The notes below the pieces were generated by a model. It was not told where the DNA came from. It did no database searches and saw nothing but the letters and a program-made list of their open reading frames with translations. Of a DNA stretch of 64,000 nt, positions 32,955 through 41,428 are shown piece after piece. Source of the stretch: Pseudobdellovibrionaceae bacterium (GTDB taxonomy: Bacteria; Bdellovibrionota; Bdellovibrionia; Bdellovibrionales; UBA1609); the NCBI GenBank assembly GCA_020635075.1, contig JACKAM010000002.1, forward strand, positions 868,001 through 932,000, written 5' to 3'. Position numbers and translations under genes: made by a program. Every line of letters begins with the position of its first letter. Position 1 is the stretch's first letter.

Positions 32955-33509
32955 ATGACTGGTTTTTTCGGTAGACTATTCGGTGGGGGAAAGAAAAAGG
33001 AATCTCTTGATGGAGATGCCGTTAGCATTATTAAAGACGTAATGTCTGGTCTGACAGAGAAGGGCGGATTTGATTTTGGTTATGAAATCTACGCGGACTC
33101 AGACAATGAGCTTCGGGTCGAGCTTACGGGTAATGATGTGGATCTGATAAAAGGGCGTGATGGCCAGCTGTTGGACGCCATTCAGTTGTTCCTTAAGCGC
33201 GTTCTGCAGCATCAGCTGCCAGAGGAAAACGTGTATGTTGCTGTCGACTGCGAGGGCTATCGTGAAGAGGCGAATCAGGCTCTACTTGATCTGGCTGACA
33301 AGCTTAAAGGCATTGCTCTTAGCAAGGGTAAGTCTGTCTATATTCGTGCTTTGCCTCCCAAAGACAGGAAAGTCGTTCACCAGTATCTGGCTGAAGATGG
33401 ACGGGTGAAGAGCCGCTCTATTGGAGATGGGCATTTTAAGAAAATCAAAATATACCCGGCGAAAGATGCCGGCCGCTCAACCGAGGCAATGGCTGACTCG
33501 GTGATGTAA
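32955..33509 (+). CDS. jag: Jag/KhpB-like RNA-binding protein (KH + R3H)
   Basis: A 184-residue protein. A short Gly/Lys-rich head (FFGRLFGGGKKKE) stands where longer homologues carry a Jag-N domain. A KH-like domain with IKGRDGQLLDAIQLFL follows, then a C-terminal R3H domain (PKDRKVVHQYLAEDGRVKSRSIG). It binds RNA in Gram-positive relatives and affects cell division and envelope growth. ATG 32955 with AGGAGA is chosen over an upstream start inside yidC. The yidC-jag-mnmE order is widely conserved. Confidence 0.9.
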   Translation: MTGFFGRLFGGGKKKESLDGDAVSIIKDVMSGLTEKGGFDFGYEIYADSDNELRVELTGNDVDLIKGRDGQLLDAIQLFLKRVLQHQLPEENVYVAVDCEGYREEANQALLDLADKLKGIALSKGKSVYIRALPPKDRKVVHQYLAEDGRVKSRSIGDGHFKKIKIYPAKDAGRSTEAMADSVM

Positions 33510-33524
33510 TGATGGATAGAGGAA

Positions 33525-34949
33525 ATGGGCATACTGGCTCGCGATCACGATACGATAGCTGCGGTGTCGACACCACCAGGTGTTGGGGGCATCGCAGTTG
33601 TCCGCATCAGTGGTGGCGGAGCGCTAGAGATCAGTCAGAGAGTCTGTCCATTTCTGCCTTCCCAGCCTGAAAGCCATCGTATTTATTATGGCTTTGCCCA
33701 AGATATAGTATCAAAAACTGACATTGATGAAGTTCTCGTCTCTTATTTTGCGGAGGGACGTTCTTTTACCGGTGAAGGAACTCTAGAGATCTCCTGCCAT
33801 GGTGGAACTGTGGTAACTGCCCAGCTGTTACAAGAGCTAATTAAGGCTGGGGCTCGACTGGCCGAACCAGGAGAGTTCACCTATCGGGCCTTTCTCAATC
33901 AGCGTATAGATTTGGTGCAAGCGGAGAGCGTGTTGGGTCTGATTGAAGCCAACTCCAAACGGTCTTCCCGCTTGGCGCTCAGACAGCTAAAAGGTGAGTT
34001 GTCCAAGTTCCTGGTCGAACTTGAAGATCGCATTCATTGGATACTAGCCCACCTAGAGGCCAATATTGATTTTGCCTATGAGGACATCGAAACCGCCTCA
34101 GACCAAACTCTCATTGATCAATGCGAAGGGCTTTGGACGAGGGTAAAAGGTGTCGTCGCCAGCTATGCCCAGGGGCGGATGATTCACGACGGTGTGAGAA
34201 TTGCGATTGTGGGCCGGCCAAATGTGGGTAAGTCGAGTTTGATGAACGCGTTTTTATGCGAAGACAGATCTATCGTGACCGATATTGCCGGCACCACCCG
34301 GGATCGGGTGGAAGGGTCCTGTTTGTTTAATGGGGTCCGCATTAATCTGGTTGATACCGCTGGTCTACGCGAAACCCAGGACGTGGTTGAATCCCTGGGG
34401 ATCGAGCGCGCTCAAAAGGCATTGGCTGAGGCGGATCTAATTTTGTTGGTCGTCGATTTGACGGATCTCGGAGATTTTTCAGAGTTAAGGTTTCTCAAGG
34501 AGGGGTGTTCCTCTCCTCTTTGGCTGTTTGGCAACAAATCTGATCGAGTGGGCAGCGGTTCGTCAATGGAGGTTTTGCAGTCTTGGTGGGGCGAGGCCAA
34601 GAAAAGACTCAGTGATAACGAGGACTCTCAAAAAGAAGTTCGCTTGCTCGTAGGTAACACCCTGAGTGAATCGGGCCTTAATGAGTTTAGGGAAAACCTG
34701 ACCAGGTTTACCGCCTCTGATTTTGCCGGTGCCTCGGCGGTGCTTAGTAATTCGCGACATTTTGAGCTGTTCACGACGATTGAAAAGGGGCTTTGCCGAG
34801 CAGTTGAACTGCTCAAGGCCGGTGAGAGTCCGGACCTGGTCGCATTTGAACTGAGAGATTCTCTTTTTGCGGTTCACGAGTTGATCGGCAAGCAGTTTGA
34901 CGACGAGGTTTTGGATCGGGTTTTTAAAGAGTTTTGTCTTGGAAAGTAA
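33525..34949 (+). CDS. mnmE: tRNA modification GTPase MnmE
   Basis: A 474-residue enzyme that, with MnmG, modifies U34 of tRNA wobble positions. The N-terminal folate-binding domain starts DTIAAVSTPPGVGGIAVVRI. The G domain has GRPNVGKSSLMNAF, DIAGTTRDRVEG, DTAGLRET and GNKSD. The C-terminus is FCLGK, keeping the catalytic Cys of the family's C-[IL]-G-K ending. It is followed by mnmG after 2 bp. Confidence 0.97.
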   Translation: MGILARDHDTIAAVSTPPGVGGIAVVRISGGGALEISQRVCPFLPSQPESHRIYYGFAQDIVSKTDIDEVLVSYFAEGRSFTGEGTLEISCHGGTVVTAQLLQELIKAGARLAEPGEFTYRAFLNQRIDLVQAESVLGLIEANSKRSSRLALRQLKGELSKFLVELEDRIHWILAHLEANIDFAYEDIETASDQTLIDQCEGLWTRVKGVVASYAQGRMIHDGVRIAIVGRPNVGKSSLMNAFLCEDRSIVTDIAGTTRDRVEGSCLFNGVRINLVDTAGLRETQDVVESLGIERAQKALAEADLILLVVDLTDLGDFSELRFLKEGCSSPLWLFGNKSDRVGSGSSMEVLQSWWGEAKKRLSDNEDSQKEVRLLVGNTLSESGLNEFRENLTRFTASDFAGASAVLSNSRHFELFTTIEKGLCRAVELLKAGESPDLVAFELRDSLFAVHELIGKQFDDEVLDRVFKEFCLGK

Positions 34950-34951
34950 AC

Positions 34952-36856
34952 ATGAGCGTATGCGATAGCGATTTTGACATTTTGGTCATCGGTGCCGGGC
35001 ATGCCGGGATCGAGGCTGCAGCTGCGGCTTCCCGCTTGGGCGTGTCAGTTGGGGTGGTGACAACCAATTTGGATCGAATCGGCTATATGAGCTGTAATCC
35101 CTCCATCGGCGGTTTGGGTAAGGGCCACATCGTTAAGGAAATTGATGCTCTCGGCGGTGAAATGGGCATGGCCGCTGATTTGAACTGTATTCAGTTTAAA
35201 AGACTTAATTCCCGAAAGGGTCCTGCCGTTAGGGGTTCGCGAGCTCAATGTGACAAGGATCTCTATTCCGCCTATATGAGTCGGTTTCTGGGCGGCCTTG
35301 GTGGCGTGTCTTTGATTGAGGCTGAAGCGAAGAGTTTGTTATTGGATGGAAATGTGTGTCGGGGTGTGATCATTGAGGATGGTTCCCAGGTTCGCTCCCA
35401 GGCAGTGGTTTTGACGACCGGCACTTTCATGGGCGCCGTCATGCATTTTGGACTCAGGCAAGTTGAAGGTGGTCGGGTTGGTGACAAGGCCACGGTGGGT
35501 ATTTCTGATCAGCTTAGAGAGTTTGGATTCGATGTCATTCGGTTAAAGACCGGGACCCCGCCACGCTTAAAGCGGTCGAGTATTGATTGGGAGGTGTTGG
35601 AGAGCCAGTCCGGAGATTCTCGGTTTGTTCCTTTTAGTTATCGCAGTGAAAATCGTCTGCAACTTCCGCAAATTGAATGCCATTTGGCATATACCAACGA
35701 GAAGACCCACGAGGTTATTCGCAATAACCTTCATCAATCTCCAATGTATTGTGGAGTCATTGAAGGAGTTGGGCCCAGATATTGTCCCAGCATTGAAGAC
35801 AAGATCACCCGCTTTGCAGATAAGGATCGACACCAGACTTTTTTGGAGCCTGAGGGTTTGGACACGGACTCAATCTATCTCCAAGGGATTTCCACCTCTT
35901 TGCCTGAAGAGGTGCAGTATGAATTCCTCCATACAATGAAGGGCCTTGAAAAAGTGGAAATGCTCCGTCCCGGGTACGCAGTAGAGTATGACTGTGTGGA
36001 GCCAACTCAGATTTTTCACACTTTGGAATCGCGGCCGATTGAGAATTTGTTTTTGGCCGGTCAGATCAACGGGACGAGTGGATACGAAGAGGCTGGTGGA
36101 CAGGGCTTGGTGGCTGGAGCGAATGCAGCCTTGAAGTTTCTCAATCGGGGTGAGCTAATTTTGAGCCGGGATCAGGCCTATATTGGAGTACTGATTGATG
36201 ACCTGGTAACGAAGGGAACTAAGGAGCCTTATCGCATGATGACGGCCAGGGCTGAGTTCCGCTTGAATCTTCGAGAGGACAACGTTCTTGAGCGGCTCTC
36301 TGGTCTTGGAGCGAGGTCAGGATTGCTGAGCCTTGAGGCCAGAAAGCGAGTTGATGACATTTTGCAACGACGAAAGGCGATGCTCAGAAGCCTGGATTTG
36401 GGTCGGTTGGTTCCAAATGAAGCCACTCAATCTCGGCTTCGGGCAATAGGTACTGCGGTTTTAACAAAACCCTTAAGTTTCAGTGACCTACTGCGGCGGC
36501 CCGAAATTAGCTGTTTTGAAATGACGCAGCTAGGCATTGAGATTGATAACGACGAGCGAGTGTGGGAGCCGGTGGAAATTCAAGTAAAGTACTCGGGCTA
36601 CATTATGAGACAGCAGGAAATGATTAATCAGGCGCAAAAAATGGAAAATGTGTTGTTGCCTAACAATATGCGCTACAATGAAGTGCTTGGCTTGTCGAGA
36701 GAAGAGGTTGAAAAGCTCGCTCGAGTGCGTCCTCGGACCTTGGGCCAGGCCGGTCGGATTAGTGGAGTGAATCCTTCTGCAATTCAAGCCTTGGTTGTTT
36801 TTTTGAAGGCAGCTGAACGTCGTCGGGAGCGGGATGTCATTGGGAACCCAAAGTGA
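34952..36856 (+). CDS. mnmG: tRNA uridine 5-carboxymethylaminomethyl modification enzyme MnmG
   Basis: A 634-residue FAD enzyme, partner of MnmE. The dinucleotide motif is VIGAGHAGIEAAAAASRLG. MSCNPSIGGLGKGHIVKEIDALGG and RSKGPAVR-like RKGPAVRGSRAQCD are signature blocks, and TGTPPRL and GQINGTSGYEEAGGQGL are conserved. ATG 34952 is preferred to an upstream frame extension overlapping mnmE. Its end overlaps rsmG by 23 bp. Confidence 0.97.
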   Translation: MSVCDSDFDILVIGAGHAGIEAAAAASRLGVSVGVVTTNLDRIGYMSCNPSIGGLGKGHIVKEIDALGGEMGMAADLNCIQFKRLNSRKGPAVRGSRAQCDKDLYSAYMSRFLGGLGGVSLIEAEAKSLLLDGNVCRGVIIEDGSQVRSQAVVLTTGTFMGAVMHFGLRQVEGGRVGDKATVGISDQLREFGFDVIRLKTGTPPRLKRSSIDWEVLESQSGDSRFVPFSYRSENRLQLPQIECHLAYTNEKTHEVIRNNLHQSPMYCGVIEGVGPRYCPSIEDKITRFADKDRHQTFLEPEGLDTDSIYLQGISTSLPEEVQYEFLHTMKGLEKVEMLRPGYAVEYDCVEPTQIFHTLESRPIENLFLAGQINGTSGYEEAGGQGLVAGANAALKFLNRGELILSRDQAYIGVLIDDLVTKGTKEPYRMMTARAEFRLNLREDNVLERLSGLGARSGLLSLEARKRVDDILQRRKAMLRSLDLGRLVPNEATQSRLRAIGTAVLTKPLSFSDLLRRPEISCFEMTQLGIEIDNDERVWEPVEIQVKYSGYIMRQQEMINQAQKMENVLLPNNMRYNEVLGLSREEVEKLARVRPRTLGQAGRISGVNPSAIQALVVFLKAAERRRERDVIGNPK

Positions 36857-37496
36857 GTACGAAAACAAGTTGTGGAGAATCAATGAGTGGTTTCCTGAGC
36901 TCTCGGAAGACGCCAGGCGTCAACTAAGAACCTACCACGTCGAGTTGATTACCTTTAATCGTGCAATCAATCTGATTTCTAATCGATCTGAGGAGAACGC
37001 GGACTTGGTCCATTTTGCGGACTGTGTTCTTGGCTGTCAGCTGCTTCTTAAGTCTTGTACGGGCCCGACCGTTTATGATTTTGGCTCGGGGAATGGCTTG
37101 CCTGGTATCGTACTGGCGATTTTGGCTCCCGAATTTGAGATTCGTTTGGTTGAGAGTGATGCGAGAAAGGTTGAGTTTCTGAAGCACGTGGCTAATCGGA
37201 TTGGCCTCCCCAATGTCACTCCACTGCATATGCGGGCTGAGGATGTGGCGGACAACAGTGTTCAATGGGGAGTTTCTAGGGGATTCGCTTCTATCTCAAA
37301 GTCGTTGTTGTTTGCTCGCAAAGCGTTTCAGGTCGGTGGGCAGTATTTTCACTTTAAATCCGAGTCTTGGGTGCGCGAAGTGGCTGACATCCCCTCTCAG
37401 ATGTGCAGGTTTTGGGTACCCATGCTTGTGGATGATTACTCTTTACCCGTAGGCAATGTCCGACTATCCATTGTAGTGACTAAGAAGGTTGGATAG
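36834..37496 (+). CDS. rsmG: 16S rRNA (guanine527-N7)-methyltransferase
   Basis: A 220-residue class I methyltransferase that methylates G527 of 16S rRNA with SAM. YDFGSGNGLPGIVLAI is the SAM loop, and LVESDARKVEFLKHV and SRGFASISKSL are conserved. FNRAINLIS matches the usual N-terminal NLT region. It is last in the rpmH-to-rsmG run; the mnmG-rsmG-parA-parB neighbourhood is typical. No intrinsic terminator is obvious after it; a parS site begins 7 bp downstream. Confidence 0.95.
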   Translation: MSLGTQSEYENKLWRINEWFPELSEDARRQLRTYHVELITFNRAINLISNRSEENADLVHFADCVLGCQLLLKSCTGPTVYDFGSGNGLPGIVLAILAPEFEIRLVESDARKVEFLKHVANRIGLPNVTPLHMRAEDVADNSVQWGVSRGFASISKSLLFARKAFQVGGQYFHFKSESWVREVADIPSQMCRFWVPMLVDDYSLPVGNVRLSIVVTKKVG

Positions 37497-37503
37497 GTAG
37501 GAG

Positions 37504-37519
37504 TGTTCCACGTGGAACA
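37504..37519. promoter_or_regulatory. parS centromere site 1
   Basis: TGTTCCACGTGGAACA is a perfect 16-bp palindrome matching the conserved bacterial parS (GTT[CT]CACGTG[GA]AAC). It lies just past the stop of the lipoprotein gene and 0.6 kb from parA. Confidence 0.93.
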
Positions 37520-37526
37520 TTTGGGC

Positions 37527-38021
37527 CTATTTTTCGGATTTTTGTGCCACAAATCGGTCGGTCATTTTGGGAACGCGTACGCTCCAGCTTCGAGGTGCCT
37601 CTCGCAAGCGCTTATTGACCAAGTAAAGCTGGTATTCTTTTGGATCGGGCCAGCTTTCACCATTGTCAAAGGCAATTGAGTAGGCACGCCTACCCTCCAC
37701 CCGTCTTCGTTCGGCGCGAATTCGATAGTAGTTAGTCATTTGAGTATAATAGGTGATCTTTTTTGCTGATGAGGAGATCTTCTTCCTCGCTACTTTGAGG
37801 TCCATTCCATTGGAGCCGGCCAACTCCAACTCTTCCAGATTCTCCTCTTGGGTTTTCGTCTCTTCTTTCAGTTTTTTCTCATAGTCCTTATGCAGAGTAG
37901 TCATGTCTTTGTAGATGGGATCCTTCAGCTCAGGGTTCGGGTCCCGACTTCTGCAGGAAACCAGGGAAAAAACGAGCGCGACTGCTCCTATTGAGAAGAA
38001 AACTCTCTCACATTTGAACAT
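37527..38021 (-). CDS. lipoprotein with coiled-coil character, between two parS sites
   Basis: A 164-residue protein that I do not recognise. An N-terminal hydrophobic segment ends in lipobox SLVSC at residue 23, so it is probably an envelope lipoprotein. Residues ~35-95 are highly charged and helical (EKKLKEETKTQEENLEELE), suggesting a coiled coil. The remainder is basic (RIRAERRRVEGRR). It is the only minus-strand gene between rpmH and atpC. A parS palindrome lies 8 bp past its stop, and another overlaps its leader, 17 bp before its ATG, so ParB spreading should cover it. Confidence 0.85.
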   Translation of the reverse strand: MFKCERVFFSIGAVALVFSLVSCRSRDPNPELKDPIYKDMTTLHKDYEKKLKEETKTQEENLEELELAGSNGMDLKVARKKISSSAKKITYYTQMTNYYRIRAERRRVEGRRAYSIAFDNGESWPDPKEYQLYLVNKRLREAPRSWSVRVPKMTDRFVAQKSEK

Positions 38022-38038
38022 TTTTTCTAGACTCCCTA

Positions 38039-38054
38039 TGTTCCACGTGGAACA
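38039..38054. promoter_or_regulatory. parS centromere site 2
   Basis: A second exact copy of the 16-bp palindrome, 535 bp from site 1, in the gap between the lipoprotein gene and parA. It may influence both promoters through ParB. Confidence 0.93.
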
Positions 38055-38121
38055 ATCGGACGATTCCTAGGTTTTTTTGAGTCAGAAGCATCATAATGAG
38101 ACACTTACAATCGAGGAAACT

Positions 38122-38976
38122 ATGGCCAGGACCATTTGCATAGCCAACCAAAAGGGCGGAGTAGGCAAGACGACCTCATCAGTGAATATCGGTGCGGCGC
38201 TTGCTGCCATCGGCAAAAAGGTTCTTATCCTAGATATGGATCCCCAAGGGAACGCCTCTTCTGGGCTTGGCGTTAAGCGCTACGAGAACCAAGAGAACAA
38301 TATTTATCATGTCCTAATAGGAGAGAAGACCCTTCCCGAGGTCATCCAAAAAACCGACAACCCAAATTTATGCGTTGCGCCAGCAAATCCAGACCTGGTC
38401 GGGGCAGAAATAGAGCTTGTTGACGTTGCGCATCGTGAATATCGCCTCAAAGAGGCCATTACTAAGGTAGCCGACGACTATCATTATATTGTTATTGATT
38501 GCCCCCCCTCCCTTGGCCTTTTGACAGTGAATTCACTGACAGCGGCAGATACCTTTCTGGTTCCACTTCAATGTGAATATTACGCCCTAGAGGGACTCAG
38601 CCAACTCCTCAATACGGCGGGATTGATTAAAAAGAACCTCAATCCTCAGCTCAAAATCGAGGGAATTTTGCTGACCATGTTTGATACGAGAAACAATCTC
38701 AGCCACCAGGTTGTCACCGAAATCCAAACGCATTTTGGCGATAAAGTATTTAAGGCGGTCATCCCTAGGAATGTGCGCCTCAGCGAGGCCCCGAGCCATG
38801 GGAAATCCATTCTTGATTATGACCCCAAGTCTATTGGAGCACGAAAATATCTGGAACTTGCCAAGGAGCTGGATGCCAAGGTGTACGGTCCAAAAAAGCC
38901 GTTGGATGCGGACTCAGAGACGGAGATTGTTGAACCTGTCTTGAACCAAGCGCCCGAGGAGCACAGTCATGTCTGA
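38122..38976 (+). CDS. parA: chromosome partitioning ATPase ParA
   Basis: A 284-residue ParA/Soj ATPase that moves ParB-parS complexes over the nucleoid. It has the deviant Walker A KGGVGKTTSS, Walker A' ILDMDPQGNASSGLG and Walker B VIDCPPSLG. RNVRLSEAPSHGK is the conserved C-terminal block. It lacks the N-terminal HTH of plasmid ParA. ATG 38122 with GAGGAAACT is chosen over TTG 38077. It overlaps parB by 8 bp. Confidence 0.97.
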   Translation: MARTICIANQKGGVGKTTSSVNIGAALAAIGKKVLILDMDPQGNASSGLGVKRYENQENNIYHVLIGEKTLPEVIQKTDNPNLCVAPANPDLVGAEIELVDVAHREYRLKEAITKVADDYHYIVIDCPPSLGLLTVNSLTAADTFLVPLQCEYYALEGLSQLLNTAGLIKKNLNPQLKIEGILLTMFDTRNNLSHQVVTEIQTHFGDKVFKAVIPRNVRLSEAPSHGKSILDYDPKSIGARKYLELAKELDAKVYGPKKPLDADSETEIVEPVLNQAPEEHSHV

Positions 38977-39967
38977 GCAGAAAGAGATTACCGCCAAGAA
39001 AACTCCAAAAAAAACGGCTCTCGGAAGAGGCTTAGGAAGCCTGCTTGGAAACTCTACCCCCATTGAAGAGGAGCCTCTCACTAAGCTCCCACCCATGAAG
39101 TCAGAAACCAACTCTGCTTTAAAAGAAGGATTTATTGAATCACCTGCTCAACCGAAGATTCCAGATACAGCACGTGTCTGGAAGATTGCGGTAGACAAGA
39201 TCTATCCAAATGTAAATCAGCCCAGACAGGTATTTGACGCAGAGCCACTTAAGGAGCTGAGTGCCTCCATTCGCGAAAAGGGAGTCCTTCAGCCAATTGT
39301 TGCTAGAAAAATGCCTGACGGTGGATATGAAATCATAGCCGGTGAGCGCCGATGGAGAGCCGCTCAGCAGGCGGGCCTCCATGAAGTGCCAGTCATTCTT
39401 AAGGAATCCGATGACCAAGAGGCAATGGAACTCGCTCTCATTGAAAATATCCAAAGAGCGGATTTAAATCCAGTTGAAGAGGCTGAGGCCTACGCTCACC
39501 TGATCAAGAAGTATAACCTCACACAGCAAAAGCTGGCTGAACAAGTGGGCAAGGATCGTGTCACCATAGCCAACACCATGCGTCTCCTCAATTTGGCTCC
39601 TGAGGTGAGGGTTATGGTGTCAAAGGGGGAGATCTCCATGGGGCAGGCTAAGGTGTTGTTGTCCGTGGACGACCCCAAGGTCCAGCGCCAATTGGCGAAA
39701 AAGGTGTGCAATGACAAGTTATCTGTTCGTGCGACTGAAAAGCTGGTTCTCAAAAGATTCAAGCAACCTCAGGGCAACAATGGAGTGGAAGAGATCGACA
39801 TTTCCGGGCGCTTGGCTAAAGGCCTTGCCGATGAGTTGCAAAAGATCATGGGAACCAAGGTCGCCATTGATTACTTTGGCGGTAAAGGTAAAATAGCCAT
39901 TAGTTTCTATTCGGATGATGAACTCAACCAGATGGCGGATAAGTTTCGAACAGCATGGCAGAAGTAG
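38969..39967 (+). CDS. parB: chromosome partitioning protein ParB
   Basis: A 332-residue CTP-dependent DNA clamp. ALGRGLGSLLG (~18-28) is the ParA-stimulating N-terminus. A linker of ~45 residues follows. The CTPase domain has NQPRQVFD and GERRWRAAQQAG. The HTH domain (LTQQKLAEQVGKDRVTIANTMRLL) reads parS, and a C-terminal dimer domain ends the protein. The two parS sites upstream are its expected targets. The bactofilin gene begins inside its last codons (13-bp overlap). Confidence 0.97.
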   Translation: MSEQKEITAKKTPKKTALGRGLGSLLGNSTPIEEEPLTKLPPMKSETNSALKEGFIESPAQPKIPDTARVWKIAVDKIYPNVNQPRQVFDAEPLKELSASIREKGVLQPIVARKMPDGGYEIIAGERRWRAAQQAGLHEVPVILKESDDQEAMELALIENIQRADLNPVEEAEAYAHLIKKYNLTQQKLAEQVGKDRVTIANTMRLLNLAPEVRVMVSKGEISMGQAKVLLSVDDPKVQRQLAKKVCNDKLSVRATEKLVLKRFKQPQGNNGVEEIDISGRLAKGLADELQKIMGTKVAIDYFGGKGKIAISFYSDDELNQMADKFRTAWQK

Positions 39968-40329
39968 GTCGATTTCCCTCAGATCAAATTCAAGAATCCG
40001 TACAAATGGGCCAGGTCACTGCCCTTCTGGACCATGGAGCCTCATTCGATGGTCGCCTCACCTTCGAAGGCACCGTTAGAATCGGCGGACATTTTCATGG
40101 TGAAATCTTTACCAATGACACTCTGGTGATTAATCCAGGAGCCAAGGTCGAAGCCCAAATTGAGGCTGATGTCGTCATCATTAGTGGAGCAGTTAAGGGA
40201 AATATTTTTGCGCGGAGTCGCGTCATCATGCACCCGCCTGCGATCTTCAAGGGCACAGTCACCACCCCGAGTCTGAGAATCGACGAGGGAGTGGTATTTG
40301 AGGGCGCCTCCTATATGCCCAAAGTCTAA
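39955..40329 (+). CDS. bactofilin
   Basis: A 124-residue protein dominated by a right-handed beta-helix of the bactofilin family (repeats such as GASFDGRLTFEGTVRIGGHFHG and GAKVEAQIEADVVIISGAVKG), which polymerises without nucleotide and scaffolds cell-pole or envelope structures. Flanking tails are short. The overlap with parB suggests co-expression. In Myxococcus bactofilins act with ParABS to hold chromosome ends at the pole; a similar role here is inference. Confidence 0.93.
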   Translation: MAEVGRFPSDQIQESVQMGQVTALLDHGASFDGRLTFEGTVRIGGHFHGEIFTNDTLVINPGAKVEAQIEADVVIISGAVKGNIFARSRVIMHPPAIFKGTVTTPSLRIDEGVVFEGASYMPKV

Positions 40330-40351
40330 AGGAAATACCCACCATTTTGGC

Positions 40352-40381
40352 TTGACCCCTTTGCTGTGGCGTTGCTAAATC
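40352..40381 (+). promoter_or_regulatory. candidate promoter of atpF'FHAGDC
   Basis: TTGACC (40352-40357) and TAAATC (40376-40381) are 18 bp apart, 32 bp before the first atp start in an 83-bp gap. It is a reasonable sigma-70-type match by eye. Confidence 0.45.
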
Positions 40382-40412
40382 CTATCAAATTTTTCACAGG
40401 GATTTCAATGCT

Positions 40413-40853
40413 ATGGAAATTCTGACGGCTCTTGGTGTGGATTCCACCCTGGGAATTCAGTTCATCATTTTCATCGTCGCTTATATTTTTCTAACGACCT
40501 TGGTCTTTAAACCCTATCACCGTGCTTATGAAGAACGGGTCAGGCGCACCGAAGGCAATACCGATTTGGCTGAGAGAATTCTCACTGAGTCCAAAGACCT
40601 TGAAGTTCAGTTTGAGCAAAAGGCCCGGGCTCTTAATAATGAAACCAAGATTATCTACGATCACTCCAGGTCCGAGGCCATGAAGGAGTATGATCGCATG
40701 GTCTCTCAAGCCCGTGAACGAGCCAAATCAATCATGGAAAAAACGCGCCTGCAGATCGCACATGAATTTGAAAATGCACGCTCAGAAATGAATAAAGAAA
40801 TTCCCGGAATCACCAAATCCGTAGTGCAAAAAATGATGGGACAAGAGGTTTGA
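40413..40853 (+). CDS. atpF': ATP synthase Fo subunit b'
   Basis: A 146-residue protein with one N-terminal membrane helix (GIQFIIFIVAYIFLTTLVF) and a long charged helical coiled coil, the peripheral stalk layout. It precedes a second b-type gene, so the stalk is probably a b/b' heterodimer, as in photosynthetic bacteria and many deltaproteobacteria. No signal peptide is seen, unlike the next gene. CAGGGATT lies upstream. Which of the two is b and which b' is by position. Confidence 0.9.
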   Translation: MEILTALGVDSTLGIQFIIFIVAYIFLTTLVFKPYHRAYEERVRRTEGNTDLAERILTESKDLEVQFEQKARALNNETKIIYDHSRSEAMKEYDRMVSQARERAKSIMEKTRLQIAHEFENARSEMNKEIPGITKSVVQKMMGQEV

Positions 40854-40855
40854 CA

Positions 40856-41428
40856 GTGAAGAAGTTGGTTATCCTTATTTTAGTAACTCTCGCACCCATG
40901 CTGGCCTTAGCGGCATCAGGTGGCGGTGGCGAACATGATGCGCATCATATTCCTTGGGGTGCGTTGGGGCCTCAGTTTTTGAATTTTGGGGCGGTTTTGA
41001 TTTTGATTTTGGTGTTTGGCCGTAAGCCCATCATGGCCCACTTCCAGCAACGTCATCAGCAGTATTCCGATTTGGTAACTAGAGCAGAAAAGGCCAAAGA
41101 TGAGGCTGAAACTCAGAAGCGTAAAATTTTTGAACGCTTGACCAAACTGGAAAAAACATCAAACGAAAGCATTGAAAAGGCCCGGGCGGAGGCTGCAGAC
41201 CTAAAAAATCACATTATCAAGGACGCCGAAAAACTGTCTCAAAAACTAGAAACTGAAGCAGGCCGTTCCGCCTTATTTGAACTTGAGCGCGCTAAAAACG
41301 AACTTCGTAGTGAAATGATCCAAATTGCTATCTCGGCGGCCAAGGAAGCCTTGGTGGATGAGGTCGACGATGGCAAGCAACAAAAGCTTCAGACTGAATT
41401 TGTTGAGAAGATACAGGTGGTAAGATAA
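40856..41428 (+). CDS. atpF: ATP synthase Fo subunit b, with signal-peptide-like N-terminus
   Basis: A 190-residue peripheral stalk subunit. Residues 1-19 (MKKLVILILVTLAPMLALA) resemble a signal peptide ending at ALA, before a Gly/His-rich spacer. The true membrane helix is PQFLNFGAVLILILVFG, followed by a long coiled coil. GTG 40856 is preferred because GAGG lies 7 bases before it; TTG 40850 overlaps the previous stop. It directly abuts atpH. Confidence 0.92.
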   Translation: MKKLVILILVTLAPMLALAASGGGGEHDAHHIPWGALGPQFLNFGAVLILILVFGRKPIMAHFQQRHQQYSDLVTRAEKAKDEAETQKRKIFERLTKLEKTSNESIEKARAEAADLKNHIIKDAEKLSQKLETEAGRSALFELERAKNELRSEMIQIAISAAKEALVDEVDDGKQQKLQTEFVEKIQVVR

